From: an uncultured Clostridia bacterium
GTDB taxonomy: Bacteria; Bacillota; Clostridia; TANB77; CAG-508
DNA length: 35,752 nucleotides
Direction of reading: 5' to 3'
Assembly: GCA_944386785.1 (NCBI GenBank)
Contig: CALXCM010000009.1
Location: 1 to 35,752, forward strand
Shown here: positions 1 through 9,247 of the stretch, piece after piece
Numbering within the stretch: position 1 is the stretch's first letter
Layout: each line of letters begins with the position of its first letter
Position numbers and translations under genes: made by a program
The notes under the pieces: generated by a model
Databases searched by the model: none
What the model was told of the DNA's origin: nothing
What the model saw: only the letters and a program-made list of their open reading frames with translations

Positions 1-526
1 CTACTGCTAGATATCTTATAGATGCCTCTAAAGCTGCTTTTGCAACTCCCATTACATTATATCCTTCTATTGCTTTTTCTGAACCATAATATGTATATGC
101 AACAATACTTGCTCCTTCGTTTAACATATCTTTTTCTTTTGCCATTCTTGTTATTGCAACTAGTGAATAACTGCTTACATCAACAGCATGAGCATATCCA
201 TTTCTTGATGTTAATATAAAGTCGTTTCTTAAATCTTCTGTGAAAGCATGAGCTATCGCATGTAAAAATCCATCAATTTTTCCATGATTTGCTTTTATTT
301 CTTCTAAGCATTTATCTATACTTTCATCATTTCCTACATCTTCCATAACATATACGCTAGAACCTGGTAATTCTTTTAATAAGTCTTTTACTTTTTCTAA
401 ACTATCTCCTGTACATGTACAAATAACTTCTGCACCTTGGTCATAAGCTGCTTTTGCTGCTCCCCAAGCAATACTCCATTTGTTTCTTACTCCCATAATT
501 ACTACTTTTTTTCCTTTTAAAATCAT
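1..526 (-). CDS. fabI: Enoyl-ACP reductase FabI (C-terminus outside window)
   Basis: NADH-dependent enoyl-[acyl-carrier-protein] reductase, the last reductive step of each cycle of fatty-acid elongation in the cytoplasm. I translated the minus strand by hand: it starts MILKGKKVVIMGVRNKWSIA, the FabI form of the dinucleotide-binding glycine loop, and reaches a Y-x6-M-x3-K segment (YGSEKAIEGYNVMGVAKAAL) that fits the catalytic Tyr/Lys region of the family. About 175 codons are visible of the usual 255-260; the rest lies beyond base 1. The ATG is preceded by GGGAGGATTTTAAA. It follows accA by 40 bases and is probably cotranscribed with accD-accA, which supply malonyl-CoA for the same pathway. 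No in-frame CGG is present. Confidence 0.93.
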   Translation of the reverse strand, partial: MILKGKKVVIMGVRNKWSIAWGAAKAAYDQGAEVICTCTGDSLEKVKDLLKELPGSSVYVMEDVGNDESIDKCLEEIKANHGKIDGFLHAIAHAFTEDLRNDFILTSRNGYAHAVDVSSYSLVAITRMAKEKDMLNEGASIVAYTYYGSEKAIEGYNVMGVAKAALEASIRYLAV

Positions 527-566
527 TTTAAAATCCTCCCTATATTTTTTATTTTTTAAAAATTAA

Positions 567-1355
567 TTACATATTTCTAAATTTTTTATATCTATTTTCT
601 AATAATTCTTTTTCAGATAATTTTTCTAATTCTTTTATACTTTTTAAAATATATTTTTTTATATCTTTTGCAACTTTTTCAAAATCATTTTGAGCTCCAC
701 CTTCTGGCTCTTTTATTATTTTATCAATAATTCCTAAATCTTTTAAATCTTTTGCAGTTGCTTTCATATTTTCGGCTGCTTCTTTTGCTTTACTAGAATC
801 TTTATATAAGATACTTGCAAAACCTTCTGGCGATAAAATTGAATATATAGCATTTTCAAGCATTACAATTTTGTCTCCTACAGCTATTGCCAATGCTCCT
901 CCACTTGATCCTTCTCCAATGATTATACAAATTATTGGAACTTTTAAGCTTGACATTTCCATTATATTTTTTGCAATTGCTTCTCCTTGTCCTCTTTCTT
1001 CTGCACCCATTCCAGGATATGCCCCTGGGGTATCAATAAAAGTTATAATTGGTCTTTTAAACTTTTCTGCTTGTTTCATTAATCTTAATGCTTTTCTATA
1101 TCCTTCTGGTTCAGGCATTCCAAAGTTTCTTTCCATATTTTCTTTTACATTTTTTCCTTTTTGCTCTCCAATTACAGTAACTGGCATATTTTCAAGTCTT
1201 GCAATTCCACCTACTATTGCTTTATCATCTCCAAAATTTCTATCTCCATGGAATTCTATAAAATCATCAAATATATATTTAATATAGTCTAAAGATTTTG
1301 GTCTTTCTGGCTTTCTTGCAAGCATTACTCTATCCCAAGCAGTTATTTTGCTCAT
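567..1355 (-). CDS. accA: Acetyl-CoA carboxylase carboxyltransferase subunit alpha
   Basis: Alpha half of the carboxyltransferase that transfers the carboxyl group from carboxybiotin-BCCP to acetyl-CoA, making malonyl-CoA for fatty-acid synthesis. The 262-residue protein has the crotonase-type carboxyltransferase core: [10 protein letters not shown] near residue 35, [22 protein letters not shown] around 100-122, and [10 protein letters not shown] around 148-157, which forms an acyl-CoA oxyanion site in the family. It is shorter than the E. coli protein (about 319), which is usual in Firmicutes that lack the long N-terminal helix region. It starts 18 bases after accD with AGGAGGAAACAATT before the ATG. 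Operon order is accD-accA-fabI. Confidence 0.95.
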   Translation of the reverse strand: MSKITAWDRVMLARKPERPKSLDYIKYIFDDFIEFHGDRNFGDDKAIVGGIARLENMPVTVIGEQKGKNVKENMERNFGMPEPEGYRKALRLMKQAEKFKRPIITFIDTPGAYPGMGAEERGQGEAIAKNIMEMSSLKVPIICIIIGEGSSGGALAIAVGDKIVMLENAIYSILSPEGFASILYKDSSKAKEAAENMKATAKDLKDLGIIDKIIKEPEGGAQNDFEKVAKDIKKYILKSIKELEKLSEKELLENRYKKFRNM

Positions 1356-1373
1356 AATTGTTTCCTCCTATTC

Positions 1374-2219
1374 TTATTTATGAAATCTTATAAGTTCTGC
1401 TAATGTATGTTTCATGTCTTTTCTTTCAACTATTTTATCAATAAAACCATGTTCTAATAAAAATTCTGAACTTTGAAATCCTTCTGGTAATTTTTGTTTT
1501 ATTGTTTGTTCTATTACTCTTGGTCCTGCAAAACCAATTAAAGCTTTAGGTTCTGCTAAAATAATATCTCCTAAACTTGCAAAACTTGCAGTTACTCCTC
1601 CTGTTGTTGGATCTGTTAATACTGATATATATAATAAACCTTTTTCATTAAGTCTAGCAATAGCTGATGAAGTTTTTGCCATTTGCATAAGTGATACTAT
1701 TCCTTCTTGCATTCTTGCACCACCAGACACACAAAAAATTATTAATGGCAATTTTTTCTTTATTGCTGTTTCTATGGCAAGAGTTATTCTTTCTCCTACA
1801 GCTCCTCCCATACTTCCCATAAGAAAGTTTCCGTCCATTACTGCAAGTATTGCTTTTTCTCCTTCTATTTCACATTCTCCGCATTTAACAGCTTCTTCAA
1901 TTTTTGTCTTTTCCTTTAGAGTTTCTACTTTTTTCATATATCCATTAAAATTTAAAGGATCTTTTGTTAATATATCTTTTCCTATTTCTTTAAATGTTCC
2001 CTCATCTGCAATTTGTTTTATTCTTCTTCTTGCAGATAATCTAAAATGTTTACCACAATTTGGGCAAACACTCATATTTTGATGCAAGTCTTCTTTATAT
2101 ATTATTTCTTTACAATTATCACATTTTACCCATTTACCAATCATCATATCTGATGCTTTTTCATTTTTTATTCTTTTTTCTTCTTTTTTATTTACTTTTC
2201 TTATTTTATCAATAACCAA
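1374..2219 (-). CDS. accD: Acetyl-CoA carboxylase carboxyltransferase subunit beta
   Basis: Beta subunit of the acetyl-CoA carboxyltransferase, partner of AccA. The 281-residue protein carries the family's N-terminal C4 zinc ribbon (CDNC at residues 33-36 and CPNC at about 52-55), then the crotonase-like domain with [17 protein letters not shown] and [12 protein letters not shown]. The start is a TTG with AGGAGGG seven bases upstream; no ATG fits better. It is the first gene of the accD-accA-fabI unit and has a well-formed promoter just upstream (2253-2281). Two CGG trinucleotides occur in the gene (in GAC-GGA and TGC-GGA), both out of frame and both harmless, a useful control for the frameshift observation elsewhere in the window. 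Confidence 0.95.
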   Translation of the reverse strand: MVIDKIRKVNKKEEKRIKNEKASDMMIGKWVKCDNCKEIIYKEDLHQNMSVCPNCGKHFRLSARRRIKQIADEGTFKEIGKDILTKDPLNFNGYMKKVETLKEKTKIEEAVKCGECEIEGEKAILAVMDGNFLMGSMGGAVGERITLAIETAIKKKLPLIIFCVSGGARMQEGIVSLMQMAKTSSAIARLNEKGLLYISVLTDPTTGGVTASFASLGDIILAEPKALIGFAGPRVIEQTIKQKLPEGFQSSEFLLEHGFIDKIVERKDMKHTLAELIRFHK

Positions 2220-2252
2220 AGAAAATCCCTCCTTAATTATTTAGCTTTTGCT

Positions 2253-2281
2253 ATTATATATTTTATTTTTATTTTTTTCAA
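2253..2281 (-). promoter_or_regulatory. Sigma-A-type promoter of accD-accA-fabI
   Basis: On the minus strand TTGAAA (-35, 2276-2281) is followed after exactly 17 bases by TATAAT (-10, 2253-2258), about 34 bases before the accD start. It lies between the fhs terminator and accD, so the fatty-acid genes are probably a separate transcription unit. Confidence 0.75.
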
Positions 2282-2296
2282 TTAGGATAGGTGGTC

Positions 2297-2342
2297 AAAA
2301 AATAAACTTAAATTATTAAAATTAATTCTAATAATTTAAGTT
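2297..2342 (-). terminator. Intrinsic terminator after fhs
   Basis: A perfect 14-base inverted repeat (AACTTAAATTATTA at 2305-2318 and its complement at 2329-2342) with a 10-base loop is followed on the minus strand by TTATTTTTTG. It begins about 20 bases after the frameshifted fhs stop at 2364, which agrees with that stop being the real one. Confidence 0.85.
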
Positions 2343-2363
2343 ATTAATTTTATAAAGATGCCT

Positions 2364-4026
2364 TTAAAAAATACCAACAATATTTCCATTTTCATCAATA
2401 TCTATTGATTCTGCTGCTGGAACTTTTGGAAGTCCTGGCATTGTCATTATATTTCCGGGCAAGTACTACAATAAATCCTGCACCTGCTTTTAACTCTACA
2501 TCTCTTACATTTATGTCATATTCATTATTACATTCAAGATTTTTTGGGTCATCTGATAGAGAATATTGTGTTTTTGCAATACAAATAGGAAGGTTTCCAT
2601 ATCCTAGTTTTTCTATTTTTTCTATGTTTTTATTTGCTTCTTCCAAATATTTAACATCTTTTGCTCTATAAATATTTGTTGCAACTTTTAATATTTTTTC
2701 TTTTATAGTATCTTTATCATCATATATATATTTAAAGTCTTCTTTTCCTTTTACGAGCTCTACTAATTTTTCAGCAATATCTGTTGCTCCTTCTCCACCT
2801 TTTTCCCATCCTTCTACAATACTTACTGGAATGTTTATATTATTTAGCTCTTTTTCAACATAAGAAAGTTCTTCTTTAGTATCACTGTTATATTTATTTA
2901 ATGCAACAATTACATTTAGTCCAAATTTATTTTTAATATTTTCAATATGTTTATATAGATTTGACATTCCTCTTTTTAAGCCTTCTATATTTTCTTCTAA
3001 TATTTTTTCTTTTTCTACTCCCCCATGGTATTTTAAGGCTTTAATTGTTGCAACAATTACTACAGCATCTGGTTTTAAATTTTCTTTTCTGCATTTAATG
3101 TCTAAAAATTTTTCTGCACCTAAATCTGCACCAAACCCTGCTTCTGTAACAACATAGTCAGAAAGTTTTAGGGCTAACTTGGTAGCAATAATACTATTAC
3201 ATCCATGTGCAATATTTGCAAATGGTCCACCATGAACTATTGCAGGAGTGTGCTCTAAAGTTTGTACTAGATTTGGTTTTATTGCATCTTTTAAAAGAAC
3301 TGTCATTGCTCCTTCTGCTTTTAAATTTTTTGCATAGATTGGCTCTTCTTTTTTATTATATCCTACTATAATATTTCCTAAGTTTTCTCTTAAATCTTTT
3401 AAATCTTTTGAAAGACATAATATTGCCATTATTTCTGATGCAACTGATATATCAAAATTGTCTTTTCTAGGTACTATTTTTTTCTCCCCTGAAAGACCTG
3501 TTTCAACTGTTCTTAATTGTCTATCATTTAAGTCAAGACATCTTTTCCAAACAACTTTATCAAAACCTAGTTCGTTTCCAAAATATATATGGTTATCTAT
3601 AATTGCAGAAAGCAAATTGTTTGCTGAAGTTATTGCATGAATATCTCCTGTAAAATGCAAATTTATATCTTCCATTGGTGCAATTTGAACTTTTCCTCCA
3701 CCTGTTGCCCCACCTTTTATTCCAAATACTGGTCCAAGTGATGGTTCTCTTAATGCTAATATAGAATTTTTGCCAATTTTTCTTAATCCATCTGCAATAG
3801 CAATTGATACTGTTGTTTTTCCTTCTCCTAAAGGTGTTGGACTAATTGCTGTTACAAGTATCAATTTACCTTCTTTATTATTTTTTGTTCTTTCTATTGC
3901 ACTACTAGATATTTTAGCTTTATACTTTCCAAAGTTTTCAATATCGTCTTTATTTAAGCCTATTTTTTTAGCTATTTTATCTATATCTTCTAATTTAGCA
4001 TTTCTTGCAATTTCTATATCTGTCAT
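2364..4026 (-). CDS. fhs: Formate-tetrahydrofolate ligase (+1 frameshift at CGG near C-terminus)
   Basis: ATP-dependent ligation of formate to tetrahydrofolate, giving 10-formyl-THF for the Wood-Ljungdahl methyl branch, purine synthesis and Met-tRNA formylation (fmt is in this window). The P-loop TPLGEGKTT and the Fhs core are intact. The chosen ATG (4026) has AAAGGAGGTGC five bases upstream; an in-frame ATG at 4053 would overlap the previous gene. The zero frame ends in an unrelated tail after GAGFIVVLA. At that point the codon is CGG (2455-2457); skipping its C restores [17 protein letters not shown] to the end, typical for Fhs, and gives 553 residues against a usual 555-560. The last gene of the eight-gene unit that begins at asp23. 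Confidence 0.95.
2455..2457 (-). other. CGG +1 frameshift site in fhs
   Basis: In frame from the fhs start, codons read CTT GCC CGG AAA. Skipping the C gives GCC GGA AAT ATA ATG (A-G-N-I-M), the conserved Fhs C-terminus. Without the shift the reading frame ends after 20-odd unrelated residues. Confidence 0.9.
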
Positions 4027-4045
4027 AAAAGCACCTCCTTTAAAT

Positions 4046-4486
4046 TTATGCAATTAATCCTACAGCAACTCCTATTAAAGCTCCAACTAGAACTTGTACT
4101 GGAGTATGACCTAATACCTCTACTAACCTTTCAGATACTTGAACTCCAGTAAGACCTGGCGTTTCTACTAATTTATTTAAAAGTTCTGCTTGTTTTCCTG
4201 CGGCTCTTCTTACTCCACACGCATCATACATAACAACAAATGCAACTGTTAATGATAAAGCAAATATAGGGCTTCCTACACCTTCATATTTTCCAATTAA
4301 TGTAGTAATTCCTGCAACTACAGCTGAATGAGAACTTGGCATTCCTCCTGCTCCCATAATTCTTTTAAAATTAAATTTTTTTGTTGTTACTAAATCATAT
4401 ATTAATTTAAATAATTGAATTCCAAACCATAAAAAAAATGGTATATATATATATTTATTTTGTATAAATGTCATAAAATTATCCAC
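4046..4486 (-). CDS. YuiD-like DUF212 membrane protein (acid-phosphatase/vanadium-haloperoxidase related)
   Basis: A 146-residue integral membrane protein of the DUF212/YuiD family. It shows the family's GGMPSSHSA motif (about residues 47-55) and D-A-x-G-V-R-R-AAGKQAE segment (about 88-100), followed by GHTPVQV and a C-terminal hydrophobic segment. The SSHS and R residues resemble PAP2-type phosphatase active sites, but substrate and role are not established. The start is GTG with GGGGAG eight bases upstream. It lies 22 bases after xseB and 19 before fhs, inside the asp23-fhs gene string, so it is probably cotranscribed without an obvious functional link. Confidence 0.85.
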   Translation of the reverse strand: MDNFMTFIQNKYIYIPFFLWFGIQLFKLIYDLVTTKKFNFKRIMGAGGMPSSHSAVVAGITTLIGKYEGVGSPIFALSLTVAFVVMYDACGVRRAAGKQAELLNKLVETPGLTGVQVSERLVEVLGHTPVQVLVGALIGVAVGLIA

Positions 4487-4508
4487 GCCTAAAACTCCCC
4501 TTTTTATT

Positions 4509-4742
4509 TTATTCTTCTATTGTAAAATTATTTTCTTCTACATCATCATCGTCTTTTTTTACTAATATTGTTATTTTCTTTTCAGCTTCTTCTAAAATTT
4601 TGTTACATTCTTTAGAAATTTTTATTCCATCTTCAAATTTTTTTACTGAATCATCAAGATTTAAATCTCCTTTTTCAAGTTCAGATACTATTTTTTCTAA
4701 CTTTTCCATTTTTTCTTCAAAACTTTCTTTTTCTTTACTCAA
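4509..4742 (-). CDS. xseB: Exodeoxyribonuclease VII small subunit
   Basis: Small subunit that binds XseA in several copies to form exonuclease VII, which degrades single-stranded DNA to oligonucleotides. The 77-residue acidic, helical protein has the family pattern SFEEKMEKLEKIVSELEKGDL followed by LDDSVKKFEDGIKISKECNKIL. The start is TTG, with AGAGGTG seven bases upstream. It starts 15 bases after the xseA stop. This pairing supports XseA being made as a full-length product despite its two frame breaks. Confidence 0.93.
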   Translation of the reverse strand: MSKEKESFEEKMEKLEKIVSELEKGDLNLDDSVKKFEDGIKISKECNKILEEAEKKITILVKKDDDDVEENNFTIEE

Positions 4743-4757
4743 ATTTTAACACCTCTT

Positions 4758-5953
4758 TTATAAAATTTTAGCTTCTTTTTTTCCATCTATATATTTAATA
4801 GATATTTTGTCTTCTTTTTCTAATTGGTTTACACTTTTTATTATTTTTCCATCTTTCTCTGTTATTGCATACCCTCTAGTTAGTGTTTTTAGTGGGCTTA
4901 CACCATCTAATTTAGAGACTAATTCAATATATTTAGTTTTAGATTTTTCTTTTTTTACACTAATATAATTTTCCATTTGTTTTATTAAATTATCAATTTT
5001 TAAATAGTTTTCTTCTACTCTTCTTGTTGGTTCTTTAAATACAAAACTAGACTTTATTTTATCATATTGTAATTTCATCATTTGAATCTTTTTTACTAAT
5101 GACATTTTTAATCTATCTTGATTATTTAAAATTTTTCTTTTTACTTCATAGATGTCTGGTACAGCCAGTTCTGCTGCAGCAGATGGTGTTGGTGCTCTTA
5201 AGTCTGCTACAAAATCTGCAATTGTAAAATCTGTTTCATGTCCTACTGCAGAAATTATTGGTATTTCAGATTCATATATACTTCTTGCAACTATTTCTTC
5301 ATTAAATGGCCATAAATCTTCTAATGAACCTCCACCTCTTGCTAAAATTAACACATCTGCTAATTTTTTATCATTCATAAATTTAATTCCTTCTGCTATT
5401 TTTTGACTTGCTCCTTCTCCTTGCACAGGAACTGGAAATAGTCTTATATATACATTTGGATTTCTTCTTGATGATACATTTATTATATCTCTAATTACTG
5501 AACCAGTTTTAGAAGTTAATACTCCTATTACTTTTGGCATCATAGGTATTTTCTTTTTATGACTTTCTAAAAATAATCCTTCTTCTTCTAATCTAGTTTT
5601 TAATTCTTGATATTTTGTATATAATTCTCCGAAGTCCATCTTCTTCCATTGCTTTTACATAGATCTGATATACTCCGGTCTCTTTCGAAGACAGAAACAG
5701 AGCCAAATACCATAACCTTCATCCCATCTTTTGGCATGAAGGCTAATTTTTGTGCATATGATTTAAACATTATACATTTTATCAATGATTTTTCATCTTT
5801 TAATGTAAAATACATGTGTCCTGTGTAGTGATTTTTAAAGTTTGAAATTTCACCTTTTACAAGCACATTATTTAAAAATTCATCTTCTGCAATTTTATTT
5901 TTTACATATTGATTTAATTCAGAAACAGAAATTGCTAAATCTCTATAATTCAT
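4758..5953 (-). CDS. xseA: Exodeoxyribonuclease VII large subunit (two +1 frameshifts at CGG)
   Basis: Catalytic subunit of exonuclease VII. Three reading frames have to be joined. Residues 1-92 carry the N-terminal OB-fold (VSELNQYVKNKI, VKGEISNFKNHYTGHMYFTLKD). At codon 93 the frame meets CGG (5675-5677); skipping C gives GVYQIYVKAMEEDGL. Fifteen codons later that frame meets a second CGG (5629-5631); skipping C gives GELYTKYQELK and the catalytic domain, with IGVLTSKTGSVIRDI, ARGGGSLEDLWPFNEE and SAVGHETD. The joined product is 397 residues, close to the usual 400-450. Neither end alone would make a whole OB-fold. Spacing to nusB (18) and xseB (15) is normal, so this does not look like a decaying gene. 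Confidence 0.93.
5629..5631 (-). other. CGG +1 frameshift site 2 in xseA
   Basis: This CGG is in frame only if the ribosome has already shifted at 5675-5677. Codons then read GAT GGA CTT CGG AGA; skipping C gives CTT GGA GAA TTA TAT (L-G-E-L-Y), the conserved start of the XseA helical region. Confidence 0.9.
5675..5677 (-). other. CGG +1 frameshift site 1 in xseA
   Basis: Codons from the xseA start read GAA AGA GAC CGG AGT. Skipping C gives GAC GGA GTA TAT CAG (D-G-V-Y-Q), the expected end of the OB-fold. The unshifted frame stops about 24 codons later. Confidence 0.9.
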
Positions 5954-5971
5954 ATTTTATCTTTTCCTTTT

Positions 5972-6373
5972 CTACTCTTTTACTATACTTGCTAAAATAC
6001 CATTTATGAAATTTTTAGATGTATCTTCTCCATATTTTTTTGCAAGTTCTACTGCTTCATTTATTGCTACTTTATATGGCAATTCTTTATATTTTATTTC
6101 ATATATTGCAAGTTTTAAAATAGCTAAATCAACTTTAGAAATTCTTTCTATTTTCCAATCTAATTTTAGATTTTTCTTAATTAATTCTTCTATTTCTTCT
6201 TTATTTTCATCAATTCCTAAAACAGCATCAGAAATATATTCTTTTGCTTCTTCACTTTCAATATTGTTATTTTCAATGAATAATTCTATTTGATTTTCTA
6301 TTGGTTCTTGTTTTTGTATTTCTAAACTATATATTAGTCTAAAAGCTTGTTCGCGCATGCTTGATCTGTTCAT
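5972..6373 (-). CDS. nusB: Transcription antitermination factor NusB
   Basis: Small helical RNA-binding protein that joins NusE (S10) on boxA RNA during rRNA antitermination. The 133 residues show the NusB pattern: [17 protein letters not shown] at the start and [40 protein letters not shown] and FINGILASI at the end. I start at the ATG at 6373, which has GAAGGGGAAG just upstream; a TTG 15 bases earlier would overlap that ribosome binding site. It lies between the asp23 group and xseA, a common neighbourhood for nusB in Firmicutes. Confidence 0.93.
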   Translation of the reverse strand: MNRSSMREQAFRLIYSLEIQKQEPIENQIELFIENNNIESEEAKEYISDAVLGIDENKEEIEELIKKNLKLDWKIERISKVDLAILKLAIYEIKYKELPYKVAINEAVELAKKYGEDTSKNFINGILASIVKE

Positions 6374-6395
6374 TTTCTTCCCCTTCAAATTATAT

Positions 6396-6599
6396 TTACA
6401 TTTTATCTATAAAACCTTTTAATTTTGTTTTTACTTCTTCTTTATTTTGTTGTACATAATTTCCTATAAAAGCTCCTAAAACTAGAACAACTATTGCTAA
6501 AATTAAATCATGTAATCTTGTAACTAATATTAAGATTGCAATAATTATTCCAATAATTGCACCTTTATATTGATTCCAGAAATCTTTTACTCCATTCAT
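6396..6599 (-). CDS. DUF2273 small membrane protein of the Asp23 cluster
   Basis: A 67-residue protein with two hydrophobic segments (about residues 13-26 and 29-48) and a charged C-terminus ([16 protein letters not shown]). Size, sequence ([28 protein letters not shown]) and position between amaP and nusB match the DUF2273 proteins that accompany Asp23 and AmaP in gram-positive bacteria. Its function is not known; cotranscription with the Asp23 membrane anchor suggests a part in the same envelope-stress assembly. It starts 6 bases after the amaP stop. Confidence 0.85.
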   Translation of the reverse strand: MNGVKDFWNQYKGAIIGIIIAILILVTRLHDLILAIVVLVLGAFIGNYVQQNKEEVKTKLKGFIDKM

Positions 6600-6605
6600 A
6601 TATAT

Positions 6606-7160
6606 TTATTCCTCCTCTTTGTTTGGTGTAGCTACTTTCTTTACTGTTATATTTACCTCTTTTACTTCTAAGTCTGTTGCTTTTTTGATTTTTTCTTTGA
6701 TTTTTGTTTGTAGATTAGCTGATAAGTCTTTTATTATTACATCTTGACTAACAACTAAATTAATATATACTTTTACATTGTTTTCTTTATCTAATTCTAC
6801 TCTTGTTAAGACATCTTCTGTACTTTGGAAATTTAATGCAACTGAATTTACTAAATTTTCTAGTGTTTCTTTTGAAATCATTAATTTTCCACTTTCATTT
6901 TCTAATAATACGCCTTGTCTTTCTTTTGTTTTTTCTTTTGATCCTGAATCAAAAAATATACATTTTATTGAAAGTAAGATAAATAATACACTTACTCCTA
7001 AAACAATTTTTCCTGATGTGTCTCCTTGTATAATATTTCTTATTACATCTCCTACTAGTCCAATATCTAGCCATCCAAATACTAATAGGCATAATATGAT
7101 TGATAATATAAGTATCAAATTTGAATATATAATTAATGTGATTTTTTCTAAAACTTTCAT
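6606..7160 (-). CDS. amaP: Alkaline-shock membrane anchor protein AmaP
   Basis: A 184-residue protein with two N-terminal membrane segments (about residues 9-30 and 52-69) and a cytoplasmic C-terminal domain (VYINLVVSQDVIIKDLSANLQTKIKEKI) that resembles the Asp23/Gls24 fold. In Staphylococcus AmaP anchors Asp23 at the membrane, and here it is flanked by an asp23 gene and DUF2273 as in the known cluster. The upstream gap to asp23 is 39 bases with AAGGAGA in it. The family name rests on topology and neighbours more than on a diagnostic motif. Confidence 0.82.
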   Translation of the reverse strand: MKVLEKITLIIYSNLILILSIILCLLVFGWLDIGLVGDVIRNIIQGDTSGKIVLGVSVLFILLSIKCIFFDSGSKEKTKERQGVLLENESGKLMISKETLENLVNSVALNFQSTEDVLTRVELDKENNVKVYINLVVSQDVIIKDLSANLQTKIKEKIKKATDLEVKEVNITVKKVATPNKEEE

Positions 7161-7199
7161 AACATTTATTTCTCCTTTTTATTATTTTAATTTTATTTT

Positions 7200-7640
7200 T
7201 TAATTATTTTCTGTATTTTCTTTTTGTTCTTCATTTTTTTCGTTAGCTCCTTGTGTGTCAACACCTTGTACATGTACATTTACTTCTTCTACTTGCAAAC
7301 CTGTCATGCTTTCTACTGCTTTTTTTGCTCTTGTTTGAATTTCATATGCTACATCTGGAATTCTAGAGCCATATTCAACTATGATATTTACATCAATTTT
7401 TGCTTTTTTCCCTTCTACTTCAACTTTAATTCCTTTTGCCATATTTTTCTTTCCACTAAATACTTCCGAAATTCCTCCTGCAAATCCTCCTGCCATGCTA
7501 GCAACACCTGGAACTTCAGATACTGCAACACCTGCAATTACCGCAACAACTTCATCAGAAATTTCTATCCCTTCATTTTCTGATTTTATTTCATCTTCTA
7601 GTTCTACTAAATCCCCATTTACTTTATTTTCTTCGTCCAT
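7200..7640 (-). CDS. Asp23/Gls24 family envelope stress protein
   Basis: A 146-residue Asp23/Gls24 domain protein: ISDEVVAVIAGVAVSEVPGV (about residues 26-45), a glycine-rich stretch GGFAGGI, then VEGKKAKIDVNIIVEYG and the C-terminal helix VYEIQTRAKKAVESMTGL-like segment followed by VEEVNVHVQGV. The family forms membrane-associated assemblies and affects cell-wall homeostasis and alkaline or envelope stress. The flanks are acidic and low-complexity. ATG with AAAGGAGGAAAGAAT upstream. It begins an eight-gene string (asp23 to fhs) with gaps of 6-39 bases. Two out-of-frame CGG trinucleotides (TCG-GAA, GCG-GTA) do not disturb the frame. Confidence 0.92.
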   Translation of the reverse strand: MDEENKVNGDLVELEDEIKSENEGIEISDEVVAVIAGVAVSEVPGVASMAGGFAGGISEVFSGKKNMAKGIKVEVEGKKAKIDVNIIVEYGSRIPDVAYEIQTRAKKAVESMTGLQVEEVNVHVQGVDTQGANEKNEEQKENTENN

Positions 7641-7664
7641 ATTCTTTCCTCCTTTTTATATATC

Positions 7665-7702
7665 AAAAAAGATATACTTTAAAATTCTCTTTAAAGTATA
7701 TC
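7665..7702 (-). terminator. Terminator between fmt and asp23
   Basis: A perfect 13-base inverted repeat (GATATACTTTAAA at 7671-7683, complement at 7690-7702) with a 6-base loop is followed on the minus strand by TTTTTTG. It ends the priA-def-fmt unit. Only about 24 bases separate it from the asp23 start region, so the asp23 promoter must overlap it or lie in it. Confidence 0.85.
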
Positions 7703-7754
7703 AATTTTTTCCTTTTTTTACAACCATTTTAACAATTTTTTAATATTTTTTTGT

Positions 7755-8711
7755 TTATTCAAATGCTTCAAATTCTGATATTTGATTACCTCTTAAAAAG
7801 TCTGAAATTGACATTCTTTTTGCATTTTCTCCTTGAATTTCTAAGACTTTTATAATTCCATCTTTTGCTTTTACATATAGCCCATCTTTTGGGTTTGATA
7901 ATATTACTACACCATTTCCTAAGAACTCTAGATTTTCTACTATTATTTCACTTGGTTTTGCAATGTCTACTTTCCAAAATTTTATCTTTTTTCCATTTAA
8001 ATATGTATATGCTCCCATTATTGGATTTAATCCTCTTACTAAGTTTTTTATTTCTAAAGCTGTTTTTTTATTCCAATCAATTTTAGATATTTTTTTATCT
8101 AGCATTGGTGCAAGAGTAAAGTCATCTCCTTGTTTAATTCTAGGTGCAATTCCTAGTTCTACTTTTCTTAATGTTTTAGCTAATAATTCTGCTCCTACTT
8201 GTTCTAACTTTTCCCAAAGTTCTCCTGTTGTTTCATTTTCACCAATTTCTACTTCCTGTTTTAAAATCATGTCACCTTCATCCATTTTTTCATTCATATA
8301 CATTGTAGTAACACCTGTTACTTTTTCGCCATTTATTACTGCCCATTGAATTGGTGCAGCACCTCTATATTTTGGAAGAAGTGAGCCATGTACATTAATA
8401 CAACCTAATTTTGGAATTTCTAAAATTTCTTTTGGAAGGATTTTTCCGTAAGCTACAACACATATAACATCTGGCTTTAACATTTTTATGGTTTCTATCA
8501 TTTCTTCGTTTTTCTTTAAAGTTTTTGGTTGATATACAGGAATATCTTTTGATAAAGCAAACTCTTTAACTGGACTTATTCCAAGTTTTAACCCTCTTCC
8601 TTTTGGTTTATCTTCATTTGTAAATACACCTAAAATATTATGACCTTCTTTATATATTTTTTCTAGACTTGCTCTTGCAAAGTCTGGAGTTCCCATAAAT
8701 ATTATATCCAT
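7755..8711 (-). CDS. fmt: Methionyl-tRNA formyltransferase
   Basis: Transfers the formyl group of 10-formyl-THF to initiator Met-tRNA. The 318 residues start MDIIFMGTPDFARASLEKI and contain the catalytic segment CINVHGSLLPKYRGAAPIQW (about residues 105-124), with Asn, His and the later DEGDM (Asp) in their usual places, and a C-terminal OB-like domain from about residue 205. Length is normal (310-320). It sits 35 bases after def, the enzyme that later removes the formyl group, a standard pairing. The 10-formyl-THF donor comes from fhs in the neighbouring unit. Confidence 0.96.
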   Translation of the reverse strand: MDIIFMGTPDFARASLEKIYKEGHNILGVFTNEDKPKGRGLKLGISPVKEFALSKDIPVYQPKTLKKNEEMIETIKMLKPDVICVVAYGKILPKEILEIPKLGCINVHGSLLPKYRGAAPIQWAVINGEKVTGVTTMYMNEKMDEGDMILKQEVEIGENETTGELWEKLEQVGAELLAKTLRKVELGIAPRIKQGDDFTLAPMLDKKISKIDWNKKTALEIKNLVRGLNPIMGAYTYLNGKKIKFWKVDIAKPSEIIVENLEFLGNGVVILSNPKDGLYVKAKDGIIKVLEIQGENAKRMSISDFLRGNQISEFEAFE

Positions 8712-8746
8712 AAAAACTTCTCCTTTTCTTTTTTAGTTTATTTAGG

Positions 8747-9223
8747 TTATTGCTCTTGCTCAAATATTTCTAATGTTCCTGGTATCATTTTATCAACAAA
8801 AACTTCTCCTTCTAAGTGATCCACTTCGTGGCATATTGCTTGAGCTAGAAGTTCTTTTGCTTTTACTTTAACTCTCTTCCCTTCTCTATTTGTATATTCT
8901 GCAACAACTTCTTCTGGTCTTACTACTTTTGCGAATTTATTAGGAAAACTTAAACACCCTTCTTCTACTTCTCTTGAGCCTTTTGTTTCTAATATTACTG
9001 GGTTTATTAATACAATTGGACCATTTCCATCATCTATATCAATTACTATTACTCTTTTTAATATTCCTACTTGGACAGCAGCAAGCCCTACACCATTGTA
9101 TTTATGCATTGTTTCTATCATATCATCTATTAAGTCTAGAAGTCTTTCATCTATTTTTTCAACTTCTCTAGATTTTTTTGATAATATTTCGTCTCCTTCA
9201 TATCTTAATTTTCTAATTGCCAT
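8747..9223 (-). CDS. def: Peptide deformylase
   Basis: Metal-dependent removal of the N-formyl group from nascent proteins. All three PDF motifs are visible in the 158 residues: [10 protein letters not shown] (about 43-52, usual GxGLAAxQ), EGCLSFP (about 87-93, metal-binding Cys) and CHEVDHLEG (about 130-138, HExxH with the two metal-binding His and catalytic Glu). Length is typical for a type 1 enzyme. It lies between priA and fmt with gaps of 24 and 35 bases; priA-def-fmt is a conserved gene order in Firmicutes. Confidence 0.96.
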   Translation of the reverse strand: MAIRKLRYEGDEILSKKSREVEKIDERLLDLIDDMIETMHKYNGVGLAAVQVGILKRVIVIDIDDGNGPIVLINPVILETKGSREVEEGCLSFPNKFAKVVRPEEVVAEYTNREGKRVKVKAKELLAQAICHEVDHLEGEVFVDKMIPGTLEIFEQEQ

Positions 9224-9247
9224 ATATATTCCTCTTTTCTAAATATT

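Noticed and set aside
5600..5953. Separate small proteins with their own starts (for example an XseA part starting at the ATG at 5639)
   Set aside because: These internal ATGs lack ribosome binding sites and sit inside conserved domains; the frames continue upstream to the CGG.
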